Source of the DNA: Dyella_D sp052115385
Lineage (GTDB): Bacteria; Pseudomonadota; Gammaproteobacteria; Xanthomonadales; Rhodanobacteraceae
Direction: 5' to 3'
NCBI RefSeq assembly: GCF_052115385.1
Contig: NZ_JBFRGP010000003.1
Location: 124,001 to 188,000, forward strand
Length of the DNA stretch: 64,000 nt
In this document: positions 26,449-34,752 of the stretch, piece by piece
Layout of the letters: every line of letters begins with the position of its first letter
How positions within the stretch are numbered: the stretch's first letter is position 1
Position numbers and translations under genes: made by a program
Notes under the pieces: generated by a model
The model's database searches: none
Told to the model about the DNA's origin: nothing
Seen by the model: only the letters and a program-made list of their open reading frames with translations

Positions 26449-26628
26449 GTCGAGGCGAAACGGAGCGCTCCGGCCGTTCCCCCCAACGGACGCTCTACTC
26501 CACGCCGCGTTCATCCCCATGGCGCGGCTTTTTTATGCGTGCGGTTTGTGCGGGTGCGTGCGCGGTTCCGGCCGTGCGCGCGCGCCTGCTAGGCTTGAAG
26601 TCTGTCTCCCCCGGATGGACGCCCCTTC

Positions 26629-27453
26629 ATGCACGATTTCCTGGTGCGCCTGCATTTCTCCGAAAACGCGATCGATCACCTGATCAATATCGCCATCGCG
26701 TTGCTGATCCTGTTGTTCGGCCTGTGGATCGCCGCGCGCGTGGCGAACTTCGCGCTGCGCGCGATGCAGCGCGCGAAGTTCGACCCCACCCTGAGCGGCT
26801 TCCTGCGCAACCTGATCAGCGGCGTGCTGATCGTGCTGCTGGTGGTGATGGCGCTGCAGCAGGCCGGCGTGCCGTCCGCGCCGCTGATCGCCGCGCTGAG
26901 CACCGCCGGCCTCGCCATCGGCCTGGCCTTGCAGGGCTCGCTGAGCAACCTGGCCTGGGGCGTGCTGCTGATCGTGTTCCGACCGTTCCGCGTGGGCGAC
27001 TACATCACCGCCGGCGGCATCGACGGCACGGTCGATTCGATCAACCTCATGCACACCTTGCTGGTGCTGCCGGACAACCGCGAGGCGATCGTGCCCAACG
27101 GCAAGATCGGCGCCGACGCCATCGTCAACTTCAACCGCCGTGGCACCCGCCGCTTCGAGCTGAAGGTGGGCATCGGCTACAGCGACGACATCGGCAAGGC
27201 GATGGCGGCGGTGCGCGAACTGTTCGAGGCCGACGAACGCATCCTGCGCGACCCGGCGCCGGGCGTGTGGACCGAATCGCTGGGCGACAGCGCGGTGAAC
27301 CTGGTGATCCGCGCCTTCACCCGCAGCGGCGACATCTGGGGCGCCCAGACCGACCTGCTGCGCCGGATCAAGGAGCGCTTCGAGGCCGAGGGCATCAGCA
27401 TCCCGTTCCCGCAGCGCGAGCTAAGGGTGGTGCAGGGGAAGCTGCCGGACTGA
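26629..27453 (+). CDS. Small-conductance mechanosensitive channel (MscS family)
   Basis: A 274-residue membrane protein with three N-terminal TM helices. The pore-lining TM3 is recognisable (LIAALSTAGLAIGLALQGSL, about 85-104, with the family's Gly/Ala packing and the QGSLSN turn). The cytoplasmic beta domain (RPFRVGDYITAGGIDGTVDSI, about 120-140) and alpha/beta vestibule follow. It opens under membrane tension to release solutes on hypo-osmotic shock. The length matches minimal MscS (about 280). Repeat B3 begins 11 nt after its stop. Confidence 0.95.
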   Translation: MHDFLVRLHFSENAIDHLINIAIALLILLFGLWIAARVANFALRAMQRAKFDPTLSGFLRNLISGVLIVLLVVMALQQAGVPSAPLIAALSTAGLAIGLALQGSLSNLAWGVLLIVFRPFRVGDYITAGGIDGTVDSINLMHTLLVLPDNREAIVPNGKIGADAIVNFNRRGTRRFELKVGIGYSDDIGKAMAAVRELFEADERILRDPAPGVWTESLGDSAVNLVIRAFTRSGDIWGAQTDLLRRIKERFEAEGISIPFPQRELRVVQGKLPD

Positions 27454-27464
27454 ACTGGCTTTAG

Positions 27465-27645
27465 CCCCTCTCCCGTCGGCGACCCGAAGGTAGTCCCCGT
27501 GGGAGAGAGGGGTTGGGGTGAGGGTCCGGGCGAAGTGGTGCGTTGCACTCCGGCCGAACCCTCATCCGGCTGCCGCCACCTTCCTCGCTCCTCAAAGCCG
27601 GGCACATCCCTGTGCCCTCCCCGCGTGCTCCCGGAGGGAGAAGGA
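27465..27645 (+). repeat. Family-B interspersed repeat, copy B3
   Basis: An element of about 180 bp nearly identical in design to B1, including the GGCGACCCGAAGGTAGTCCC segment and right end GCTCCCGGAGGGAGAAGG. It begins 11 nt after the mscS stop. The following bases to 27809 (about 165 nt) hold GGGGACAGAGTCCAGAATTT at 27656-27675 and must contain the aceF promoter; I see no other gene there. Confidence 0.85.
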
Positions 27646-27809
27646 CCCAGGCATGGGGACAGAGTCCAGAATTTCGGCCCGCATACGTCCGCGCATGGAC
27701 CCCCCAGGACCAAGATCGATCCAGACGGGACCGGGCGCCTTCGCTATGATTGGGCTCTTGCGCGCCGCCACCCCCCAGGCGCTGCGCCATCGACATCGCA
27801 GGAGAAATC

Positions 27810-29507
27810 ATGGCCGACCTGAAAGAAGCCCGCGTACCGGATATCGGGCACGACAACGTCCCGGTGATCGAGGTGCTGGTGAAGCCCGGCGACAAGGTCG
27901 CGAAGGAACAAGGCCTGGTCACCCTGGAATCGGACAAGGCCACCATGGAAGTGCCCGCGCCGTTCGCCGGCACGGTCAAGGAGGTCAAGCTCAAGGTCGG
28001 CGACGAGGTGTCCGAGGGCGCCGTGATCGCCATCATCGAGGCCGACGAGGCTGCCGCCCCGGCGCCCGCGCCCCAGGCCGCCGCGCCGGCTCCGGCCCCC
28101 GCGCCGGCTGCCGCCCCGGCCAAGGCCGCCGAACCTACCCGCGCCGCGCCTGCTCCGGCGCCGGCCGCCGGCGGGGTCCGCGAAGCCCTGGTGCCGGATA
28201 TCGGCGGCCACGACGGCGTGCCGGTGATCGAGGTGCTGGTCAAGGTGGGCGACACCGTCGCCAAGGACCAGAGCCTGATCACGCTGGAATCGGACAAGGC
28301 CACGATGGAAGTGCCCGCCGCGTTCGCCGGCGTGGTGAAGGAACTGAAGGTCAAGGTCGGCGACGAGCTGTCCGAAGGCGCCGTGATCGCCCTGATCGAA
28401 AGCGCCGAAGGCGCCCCGGCTGCTGCGCCGGCTTCGGCCCCGGCCCTCGCCCCCGCCCAGGCCACCGTGCCGCAGGTCGAAGAAAAGCCCGCCCCGCTCG
28501 GCGGCCGCGGCGTCCTGCCCGGCAACGCGCCGGAAGGCGACGTGGCGCCGGCCGCGCGTCCCCCGTTCGACTCGCGCATCGTGATGCCGGGCGACGCCCC
28601 GTATGCCAGCCCCGCCATCCGCGCCTTCGCGCGCGAGCTGGGCGTGGACATCCGCCAGGCGAAGGGCAGCGGCCGCGGTGGCCGCATCGTGCGCGAGGAC
28701 ATCACCTCCTACGTCAAGCATGCGCTGGCTTCCGGCGCGCGCCCCAGCGGCGCGGCGCAGCCGGCCGGCGGCGGCCTCAACCTGCTGCCGTGGCCGAAGG
28801 TGGACTTCGCCAAGTTCGGCGAGATCGAGGAGAAGCCGCTCACCCGCATCCAGAAGATCTCCGGCGCCAACCTGGCGCGCAACTGGGCGATGATCCCGCA
28901 CGTCACGCAGCACGAAGACGCGGACATCACCGAGCTGGAAGCCTTCCGCAAGAAGCTCGGCGAAGAGAACAAGGACCTGAAGGTCACCCCGCTGGTGTTC
29001 CAGATCAAGGCGGTGGTCGCGGCGCTGAAGAAATTCCCGCAGTTCAACGCCTCGCTCGACGCGACCGGCGAGAAGCTGATCCTCAAGAAGTACTTCCACG
29101 TCGGCATCGCGGTGGATACGCCGGACGGCCTGGTGGTCCCGGTGATCCGCGACTGCGACAAGAAGGGCCTGCTCGACCTCGCCGTCGAACTGGGCGAGAT
29201 CTCCAGGAAGGCGCGCGACAAGAAGCTCGGCCCCAACGACATGTCCGGCGGCTGCTTCTCGATCTCCTCGCTGGGCGGCATCGGCGGCACCGCGTTCACG
29301 CCGATCGTCAACGCGCCGGAAGTGGCGATCCTTGGCGTGTCCAAGGCGCAGACCAAGCCGGTGTGGAACGGCAAGGAATTCGCGCCGCGGCTGATCCTGC
29401 CGCTGTCGCTGAGCTACGACCACCGTGTGATCGACGGTGCACTGGCCGCGCGCTTCGCCTCCTTCCTCGCCACCCAGCTCGGCGACATCCGCCGCCTGCT
29501 GCTCTGA
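27810..29507 (+). CDS. aceF: Dihydrolipoyllysine acetyltransferase, E2 of pyruvate dehydrogenase
   Basis: Transfers the acetyl group from lipoyl arms to CoA and forms the PDH core. The 565 residues comprise two N-terminal lipoyl domains (about 2-75 and 125-200), each with the lipoylated lysine in ESDKATMEVP (about K42 and K162), separated by Ala/Pro-rich swinging linkers. A peripheral subunit-binding domain follows (about 265-300, ASPAIRAFARELGVD), then the catalytic domain ending in DHRVIDGA (about 536-543) with the active-site histidine. The start at 27810 has AGGAGA 5 nt upstream. lpdA follows 18 nt after the stop; aceE is 20 kb away. Confidence 0.97.
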   Translation: MADLKEARVPDIGHDNVPVIEVLVKPGDKVAKEQGLVTLESDKATMEVPAPFAGTVKEVKLKVGDEVSEGAVIAIIEADEAAAPAPAPQAAAPAPAPAPAAAPAKAAEPTRAAPAPAPAAGGVREALVPDIGGHDGVPVIEVLVKVGDTVAKDQSLITLESDKATMEVPAAFAGVVKELKVKVGDELSEGAVIALIESAEGAPAAAPASAPALAPAQATVPQVEEKPAPLGGRGVLPGNAPEGDVAPAARPPFDSRIVMPGDAPYASPAIRAFARELGVDIRQAKGSGRGGRIVREDITSYVKHALASGARPSGAAQPAGGGLNLLPWPKVDFAKFGEIEEKPLTRIQKISGANLARNWAMIPHVTQHEDADITELEAFRKKLGEENKDLKVTPLVFQIKAVVAALKKFPQFNASLDATGEKLILKKYFHVGIAVDTPDGLVVPVIRDCDKKGLLDLAVELGEISRKARDKKLGPNDMSGGCFSISSLGGIGGTAFTPIVNAPEVAILGVSKAQTKPVWNGKEFAPRLILPLSLSYDHRVIDGALAARFASFLATQLGDIRRLLL

Positions 29508-29525
29508 CGCGGAGGCATCGACGAC

Positions 29526-31304
29526 ATGGCTAATACGATCGAAGTGAAAGTCCCCGACATCGGCGGCCACGACAAGGTGCCGGTGATCGAAGTGCTGGTA
29601 AAGGCCGGCGACAGCGTGACCAAGGACCAGAGCCTGATCACGCTGGAGTCGGACAAGGCGACGATGGAGATCCCGTCGAGTGCCGCCGGCACCGTCAAGG
29701 AATTGAAGGTGAAGGTGGGCGACGAGCTGTCGGAAGGCGCCGTGATCGTCATCCTCGAAGTCTCCGCCGACGCCGCCGCACCGGCACCCGCCGCCGCGCC
29801 GGCTGCCGCGCCCGCACCGGCGCCTGCAGCGGCCCCCGCCGCCAAGGCCCCGGCGCCCGCCCCGCAGGCGGCCGGCGCCTCCGGCCGCACCGCCGATATC
29901 GAATGCAAGCTGGTGGTGCTCGGCTCCGGCCCCGGCGGCTACACCGCCGCGTTCCGCGCCGCCGACCTGGGCGTGGACACCATGCTGGTCGAGCGCTATG
30001 CCACTCTTGGCGGCGTCTGCCTCAACGTGGGCTGCATCCCGTCCAAGGCGCTGCTGCACGCCGCCGCCGTGATCGACGAGGCCGAGGCGATGGCCGCGCA
30101 TGGCGTCAGCTTCGGCAAGCCGAAGCTCGACCTGGACAAGCTGCGCTCGTTCAAGAACAAGGTGGTCGCCCAGCTCACCGGCGGCCTCGCTGGCATGTCC
30201 AGGCAGCGCAAGGTGCGCACGGTGCAGGGCGTGGGCAGGTTCGTGTCGCCGCACGAGCTGGAAGTGGAGACGGCCGAAGGCAAGAAGCTGATCCGCTTCG
30301 AGCAGGCCATCATCGCCGCCGGTTCGCAGTCGGTGAAGCTGCCGGCCTTCCCGTGGGACGACGAGCGCGTGATGGATTCCACCGACGCGCTGGAACTCAA
30401 GGACGTGCCGGCCACCCTGCTGGTGGTGGGCGGCGGCATCATCGGCCTGGAAATGGCTACGGTGTACGGCGCGCTCGGCAGCGAAGTGACCGTGGTCGAA
30501 TTCATGGACCAGCTGATCCCCGGCGCCGACGCCGACCTGATCAAGCCGCTGGCCAAGCGCCTAGGCGGCAAGCTCAAGGGCGTGCACCTGAAAACCAAGG
30601 TGACCGAGGCCAAGGCCACCAAGAAGGGCATCGAGGTCGCCTACGAAGGCGACAGCATCCCGGAGACCAAGCTGTTCGACCGCGTGCTGGTGTCGGTGGG
30701 CCGTTCGCCCAACGGCAACAAGATCGGCGCGGATAAGGCCGGCGTCGCGGTGACCGAGCGCGGCTTCATCAACGTCGACACGCAGATGCGCACCAACGTG
30801 CCACACATCTTCGCCATCGGCGACCTGGTCGGCCAGCCGATGCTGGCGCACAAGGCGACCCACGAGGCGCGCGTGGCCGCCGAGGTGGTCGCGGGCATGA
30901 AGAGCTACTTCGATGCGCGCGTGATCCCCTCCGTGGCGTTCACCGATCCGGAAGTGGCATGGGTCGGCGTGACCGAGCGCGAGGCCAAGGAGAAGGGCTT
31001 GAAGATCGGCGTCGGCAAGTTCCCGTGGGCGGCCAGCGGCCGCGCCATCGGTATCGACCGCACCGAGGGCTTCACCAAGCTGATCTTCGACGAGGAAACC
31101 CACCGCGTGGTCGGCGGCGCCATCGTCGGCCCGCATGCGGGCGACCTGATCGCCGAGATCACCCACGCCATCGAGATGGGCAGCGAGGCGGCCGACATCG
31201 GCCTCACCATCCATCCGCATCCCACCTTGAGCGAGTCGGTGGGCATGGCAGCGGAGGTGTACGAAGGCACCATCACCGACCTGTACATTCCGAAGCGGAA
31301 GTAA
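29526..31304 (+). CDS. lpdA: Dihydrolipoyl dehydrogenase with N-terminal lipoyl domain
   Basis: Reoxidises dihydrolipoyl groups with NAD+. The 592-residue protein carries an additional N-terminal lipoyl domain (about 1-78, lysine in ESDKATMEIP at about 43) and an Ala/Pro linker before the flavoprotein. This longer E3 form occurs in some proteobacteria. FAD-binding GSGPGGYTAAF is at about 133, the redox disulfide in GGVCLNVGCIPSK at about 161-173, the NAD motif VVGGGIIGLEMA at about 302, and the C-terminal His-Glu dyad in HPHPTLSESVG at about 563. A GGAGG ribosome-binding site precedes the ATG. It shares an operon with aceF and ends in a strong terminator. Confidence 0.97.
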   Translation: MANTIEVKVPDIGGHDKVPVIEVLVKAGDSVTKDQSLITLESDKATMEIPSSAAGTVKELKVKVGDELSEGAVIVILEVSADAAAPAPAAAPAAAPAPAPAAAPAAKAPAPAPQAAGASGRTADIECKLVVLGSGPGGYTAAFRAADLGVDTMLVERYATLGGVCLNVGCIPSKALLHAAAVIDEAEAMAAHGVSFGKPKLDLDKLRSFKNKVVAQLTGGLAGMSRQRKVRTVQGVGRFVSPHELEVETAEGKKLIRFEQAIIAAGSQSVKLPAFPWDDERVMDSTDALELKDVPATLLVVGGGIIGLEMATVYGALGSEVTVVEFMDQLIPGADADLIKPLAKRLGGKLKGVHLKTKVTEAKATKKGIEVAYEGDSIPETKLFDRVLVSVGRSPNGNKIGADKAGVAVTERGFINVDTQMRTNVPHIFAIGDLVGQPMLAHKATHEARVAAEVVAGMKSYFDARVIPSVAFTDPEVAWVGVTEREAKEKGLKIGVGKFPWAASGRAIGIDRTEGFTKLIFDEETHRVVGGAIVGPHAGDLIAEITHAIEMGSEAADIGLTIHPHPTLSESVGMAAEVYEGTITDLYIPKRK

Positions 31305-31316
31305 GCTTCCGGCATG

Positions 31317-31349
31317 AAGAGAGCCCGGGCTTGCCCGGGCTCTTTTTTT
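31317..31349 (+). terminator. Rho-independent terminator of aceF-lpdA
   Basis: AGAGCCCGGGC and GCCCGGGCTCT arms around a 2-nt TT loop (or a slightly shorter stem with larger loop), followed by seven T; 16 nt after the lpdA stop. Confidence 0.93.
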
Positions 31350-31353
31350 AGCT

Positions 31354-31466
31354 CGTCATTCCGGCGAGGGCCGGAATCCAGTGAAGTACGTTGTGCGAAG
31401 CACGCAAAACCCTTCGCGACAATCACACATCACCGCCACTGGACCCCGGCCTGCGCCGGGGTGACG
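31354..31466. repeat. Family-C inverted repeat, copy C2
   Basis: About 113 bp, starting CGTCATTCCGGCGAGGGCC and ending in GGCCTGCGCCGGGGTGACG. It lies just after the lpdA terminator and 9 nt from the stop of the unknown exported-protein gene. With C3 it brackets that gene. Confidence 0.85.
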
Positions 31467-31474
31467 GGCTTTGC

Positions 31475-32524
31475 TCAGTTCGATTCCGTGAACTGGATGT
31501 ACGGCGTCGAGCCGCCACCCGTCGAGCAGCTACCCAGGTTGAGGTTGTTGCTCTCGCCCGTGCTGCCCGAGTTGGCCACGCAGGACGGCGCGGTGGTCGA
31601 GCCATTGGTCACCGCCAGCTTCGCCGTGATCGACGAACCGGTGTTGAACTTCGCCATCGAGCCGCCGGCATTGCCGACCACGTTCCACTCGCCCACCTTC
31701 CACACCGTCGCCAGGTACAGCACGCTGTCCTTGCCGCTGGAGCTGTAGGCCTGGGTGCCGTTGGTGAACACCACGGTGTCGTTGCCGCCGGCGGTGACGG
31801 TGCCGGTCAGCTTTACATTGCCGAGCTGGGTGGCCGGTACGTCCGGCGCGGTGGCGGCGGCGCTGTTCTTGTAGCAGTCGCCGGAACCGTCGCTGCCGAA
31901 GCCGCTGGGGCAGCTGCTGCCGCCGTAGCCGATCAGCCAGTACTGCATGAACACCGCCGCTTCGCCGTCCACTTCATAGTCCGGCGCGTAGACGTACTGC
32001 TGCCACACGGTGCAGCCGGAGTGGTTCTTACAGGCCGAGGTGGTGTCGTCGAAGCTGGAGTTGATCTGCAGCGAGTACTCGTTGGCGCCGAGGATGCCGC
32101 CGCCGCCATAGGCGGCCACGCCCACGCCGGACTCGGAGGTCACGCCGGTCACGGTCGGGAAGCTGCCGACCGCCTTGGTGATCAGCGTTGACGAGTGCAA
32201 CGTGTAGTCGTTGCCGTTGCCGGCGTTCTGCGCGGCGCCGAAGCTGCGCCAGCGCGGCGTGGGCGTCACGCGCGGAATCGCCGCCTTGCACGCCGCGCGC
32301 TCCCACACGACGCTCGGGTAGGTGGCGTGGAAGCAGCCTTCCGCCGGCGTGGCGATATGCGCGATGTCCTCGCGCCACTGCGCGCGGGCCTGCGCTTCGA
32401 ACGGAGCGACCAGCTCGGTGCCGGCCTGGCTGGAAACATTCGCGGGCTGTGCGGCATAGGCCGCGGAAACACAGGCAGCACTGAGCACGCCGGCCGCCAG
32501 CACAAACGTCAACTTCGCAAGCAT
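31475..32524 (-). CDS. Exported protein of unknown function between two family-C repeats
   Basis: A 349-residue protein with a signal peptide (about 1-25, ending AYA|AQ). The mature part is rich in Gly, Ser, Thr and Asn with few charges, as in extracellular or surface beta-rich proteins. Landmarks are CFHATYPSVVWERAAC (about 62-77), a TSACKNHSGC pair, QQYVYAPDYEVDGEAAVFMQ (about 173-192) and paired cysteines near the C terminus (APSCVANSG, LGSCSTGGG). A neprosin-like fold is conceivable from the middle segment but I would not assign it. The start at 32524 has AGGGAGAA upstream; the frame extends further without support. Confidence 0.75.
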   Translation of the reverse strand: MLAKLTFVLAAGVLSAACVSAAYAAQPANVSSQAGTELVAPFEAQARAQWREDIAHIATPAEGCFHATYPSVVWERAACKAAIPRVTPTPRWRSFGAAQNAGNGNDYTLHSSTLITKAVGSFPTVTGVTSESGVGVAAYGGGGILGANEYSLQINSSFDDTTSACKNHSGCTVWQQYVYAPDYEVDGEAAVFMQYWLIGYGGSSCPSGFGSDGSGDCYKNSAAATAPDVPATQLGNVKLTGTVTAGGNDTVVFTNGTQAYSSSGKDSVLYLATVWKVGEWNVVGNAGGSMAKFNTGSSITAKLAVTNGSTTAPSCVANSGSTGESNNLNLGSCSTGGGSTPYIQFTESN

Positions 32525-32960
32525 TGAATTCTCCCTGGTACGCGAAATAAGTTTTTGGTTCCGGCGTTGGAGGATTCCATTCGCCGGTTTCGGGCAACAA
32601 CTCACCTGCGCGCCGACCGCATCGCGGTGGCGACGATTCATGCAGCTACATGTGCTCCGCTTCATCCCACCGCGGAGAGTTCGAGCGATGACGCATCCCC
32701 TGAGAGAGCGTTCGGCCATCCGGGCACAAACGTTCCGTCGGCCTTGGTAATGCATCTTCGGTGTGCTTTGCAAATCGAAAGAGACTGCGTCAAGCACCTG
32801 CGATGCAAATCGTGCGGTGCGCGCGCGGAGGCGCTGCGCACATGCCTTGAAAATAGCTTCCGGGTGAAAGAACGCGCGCGCCGTTAATGATGTTCAACGA
32901 TTCGTGCATTCGAAAAAACACGCGGTGCGATCGTGTGTTCAAGGTGTGAAGAACCAAAGC
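32525..32960. other. Gene-free stretch upstream of the exported-protein gene
   Basis: About 435 bases, less GC-rich than the surroundings, between the 32524 start and repeat C3. It contains the promoter for the minus-strand gene; the first 100 bases upstream of the start are relatively A/T-rich. A plus-strand ORF at 32555-32887 has no ribosome-binding site, signal or recognisable domain, and I do not call it. Confidence 0.4.
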
Positions 32961-33096
32961 CCGTCATTCCGGCGCAGGCCGGAATCCAGTGGCGACACCG
33001 CGTGATTGTCGCGAAACGTTTAAAGCTGAAGCTTCCGCACTCCATATTTCCACGGAGCACATCGCCACTGGATTCCAGCCTGCGCCGGAATGACGG
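32961..33096. repeat. Family-C inverted repeat, copy C3
   Basis: About 136 bp with ends CCGTCATTCCGGCGCAGGCC and GGCCTGC...-type complement (CTGGATTCCAGCCTGCGCCG then GAATGACGG). The arms pair over about 28 bp. The inner GTGATTGTCGCGAA is the complement of a segment in C2 (TTCGCGACAATCAC), so C2 and C3 are related beyond their ends. Confidence 0.85.
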
Positions 33097-33104
33097 GGCG
33101 GGCG

Positions 33105-33785
33105 CTACGAATGCCTGTGCTGCTTATCCGCCGGCAGTGCCGCCTCGATCCGCTTGTGCAGGCCGTCCAGCATGTTGACCACCTCGTGCACGGTGCCCGC
33201 CATCTGGTTCGCCACGTGCAGCAGTTCGCGCGGCTGGTAGTCGTCGTTGTCGAAGTCCAGTCCCATGTCCATCGCACGCGGGCCGTTCAACACCAGCGGA
33301 ATGTCGGCGGCCAGATTGCTGAGGCTGGCGGCCTGGGTGGCGTAGATGGACGAGTAGGCACGCAGGCGGTCGTTGTCGATCCAGCTGGCGGACTGGTTGG
33401 CCACGGCCAGGTCCCAGGCTTCGCGGCGCAGCACCGGCCAGCGGTAATCCAGGTACAGGCCTTCGGGCGCGTTCGCGTGGGCATGCTGGCGGATGGTTTC
33501 GTCCGAGGCGTGCGCCTTGATGTCGGCGGCGAGCACGTCGCGGAAATGCGCCAGGTCTTTCGCGCGCGCCTGGTCGTGTTCGGAGATCCGCTGGATCTCG
33601 GCCAGGTTCTGCTGAATCTCCGCATCGATGCGCGCGCTGGCCTCGGCGGCCGCCTGCTTGTGGTGGGCATGCTCGATCCATGCCTCCAGCCCCAGCGCGG
33701 TGAGGATGCTGAGCACGATCATCAGGTAATGCTTGGCGAAATCCTTCAACGAATGCAGGCGTGTCTTCGGCAATTCGAGGTGCAT
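33105..33785 (-). CDS. Single-pass membrane protein, paralogue 1 (flanks dapB)
   Basis: A 226-residue protein beginning MHLELPKTRLHSLKDFAKHY and continuing into a hydrophobic segment (LMIVLSILTALGLEAWIEH, about 21-39), the probable single membrane anchor. A long helical, charged region (about 40-115) follows, then a part containing REAWDLAVANQSASWIDN (about 121-138). It is clearly paralogous to the 34753-35436 product, which shares the first 40 residues almost identically and the AWDVAVANQSASWMDD block. I recognise no named family. Membrane-associated with an extracytoplasmic helical domain is the likely topology; function unknown. Confidence 0.75.
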   Translation of the reverse strand: MHLELPKTRLHSLKDFAKHYLMIVLSILTALGLEAWIEHAHHKQAAAEASARIDAEIQQNLAEIQRISEHDQARAKDLAHFRDVLAADIKAHASDETIRQHAHANAPEGLYLDYRWPVLRREAWDLAVANQSASWIDNDRLRAYSSIYATQAASLSNLAADIPLVLNGPRAMDMGLDFDNDDYQPRELLHVANQMAGTVHEVVNMLDGLHKRIEAALPADKQHRHS

Positions 33786-33945
33786 GGCGGCGTCCGGGCG
33801 GCGGTATGCGGGAAACTGCTGAGCCTAGCCGATGGGGCCGTGGGCCGGCAGTGCGGGAAGCCCGGCCGGCTATGCTCGACCGGGCTTGCAAAGCGGCTGC
33901 AGCAGCGGCATCTGTTTTTCCATCTTTTCGATCGCGAGGTGACCC

Positions 33946-34749
33946 ATGAGCTTGAACGTTTGTCTGGCGGGCGCCACCGGCTGGGCCGGTTCCGAACTGG
34001 CCCGCGGCCTGGCCGCCGCCGATGGCCTGAAGCTGGTCAGCGCCATCTCGCGCAAGCACGCCGGCAGCACGCTGGGGCAGGCGCTGGGCGACGCGCGGCT
34101 CGATGCGCCGGTATTCGCCAGCGCCGCCGAGGCGCTGGCCAGGCCGGTCGACGTGTTCATGGAGTACACCAAGCCGGACAGCGCGAAGGCGAATATCCTC
34201 GCCGCGCTCGAACATGGCGCGCACGTGGTGGTCGGCACGTCGGGACTGAGCGACGAGGACTACGCGCGCATCGACGAGGCCGCGCTCGCCAAGGGCCGCG
34301 CCGTGCTCGCCTGCGGCAACTTCGCGCTCACCATGGTGCTGCTGCAGAAATTCGCCGAGCAGGCGGCGAAGTACATCCCCAGCTGGGAAATCATCGACTA
34401 CGCCTACGAGGGCAAGCCGGACGCGCCCAGCGGCACGGTGCGCGAGCTGGCCGGACGCCTGGGCCAGGTGCGCCAGCCGCAGCTGGGCCTGCCGCTGGAC
34501 CAGACCAAGGGCGTGCGCGAAACGCGCGGCGGCACGCTGGGCGGCGCGCAGGTGCATGCGGTGCGCCTGCCGGGCTTCGTGCTCGGCGCCGAGGTGATCT
34601 TCGGCATGCCGGACCAGACCCTCAGCTTGCGCCACAACGCAGGCAGCAGCGCCAGGCCTTATGTCGACGGTGCCTTGCTGGCGATCCGCAAGGTCTCGGG
34701 CCTGGCGCCCGGCGTGCACCGCGGCCTGGACCAGGTGCTGGACCTGTAA
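33946..34749 (+). CDS. dapB: 4-hydroxy-tetrahydrodipicolinate reductase, atypical
   Basis: DapB reduces hydroxy-tetrahydrodipicolinate in the diaminopimelate/lysine pathway. The 267 residues have the expected length, an N-terminal nucleotide-binding motif (CLAGATGWAGSELARG, about 6-21; GxxGxxG-like but with W-A instead of the usual R-M) and the signature DAPSGT (159-164) with the preceding lysine K157. However, the canonical catalytic histidine pair five and four residues before that lysine is replaced by A153-Y154 (IIDYAYEGKPDAPSGT). The NADPH-side EYTKP (about 69-73) also differs from the usual DFTxP. It may be a diverged DapB or a related dehydrogenase. The start at 33946 has a GAGGTGAC sequence upstream. 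Confidence 0.8.
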   Translation: MSLNVCLAGATGWAGSELARGLAAADGLKLVSAISRKHAGSTLGQALGDARLDAPVFASAAEALARPVDVFMEYTKPDSAKANILAALEHGAHVVVGTSGLSDEDYARIDEAALAKGRAVLACGNFALTMVLLQKFAEQAAKYIPSWEIIDYAYEGKPDAPSGTVRELAGRLGQVRQPQLGLPLDQTKGVRETRGGTLGGAQVHAVRLPGFVLGAEVIFGMPDQTLSLRHNAGSSARPYVDGALLAIRKVSGLAPGVHRGLDQVLDL

Positions 34750-34752
34750 GCG

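Noticed and set aside
27656..27675. GGGGACAGAGTCCAGAATTT as an insertion-sequence remnant
   Set aside because: Motifs of this kind occur near REP-associated transposases, but only a single short copy is seen and no inverted partner, so I do not call a mobile element.
32555..32887. 110-codon plus-strand ORF
   Set aside because: No ribosome-binding site, no domain, irregular composition, and it overlaps the promoter region of the minus-strand exported protein.
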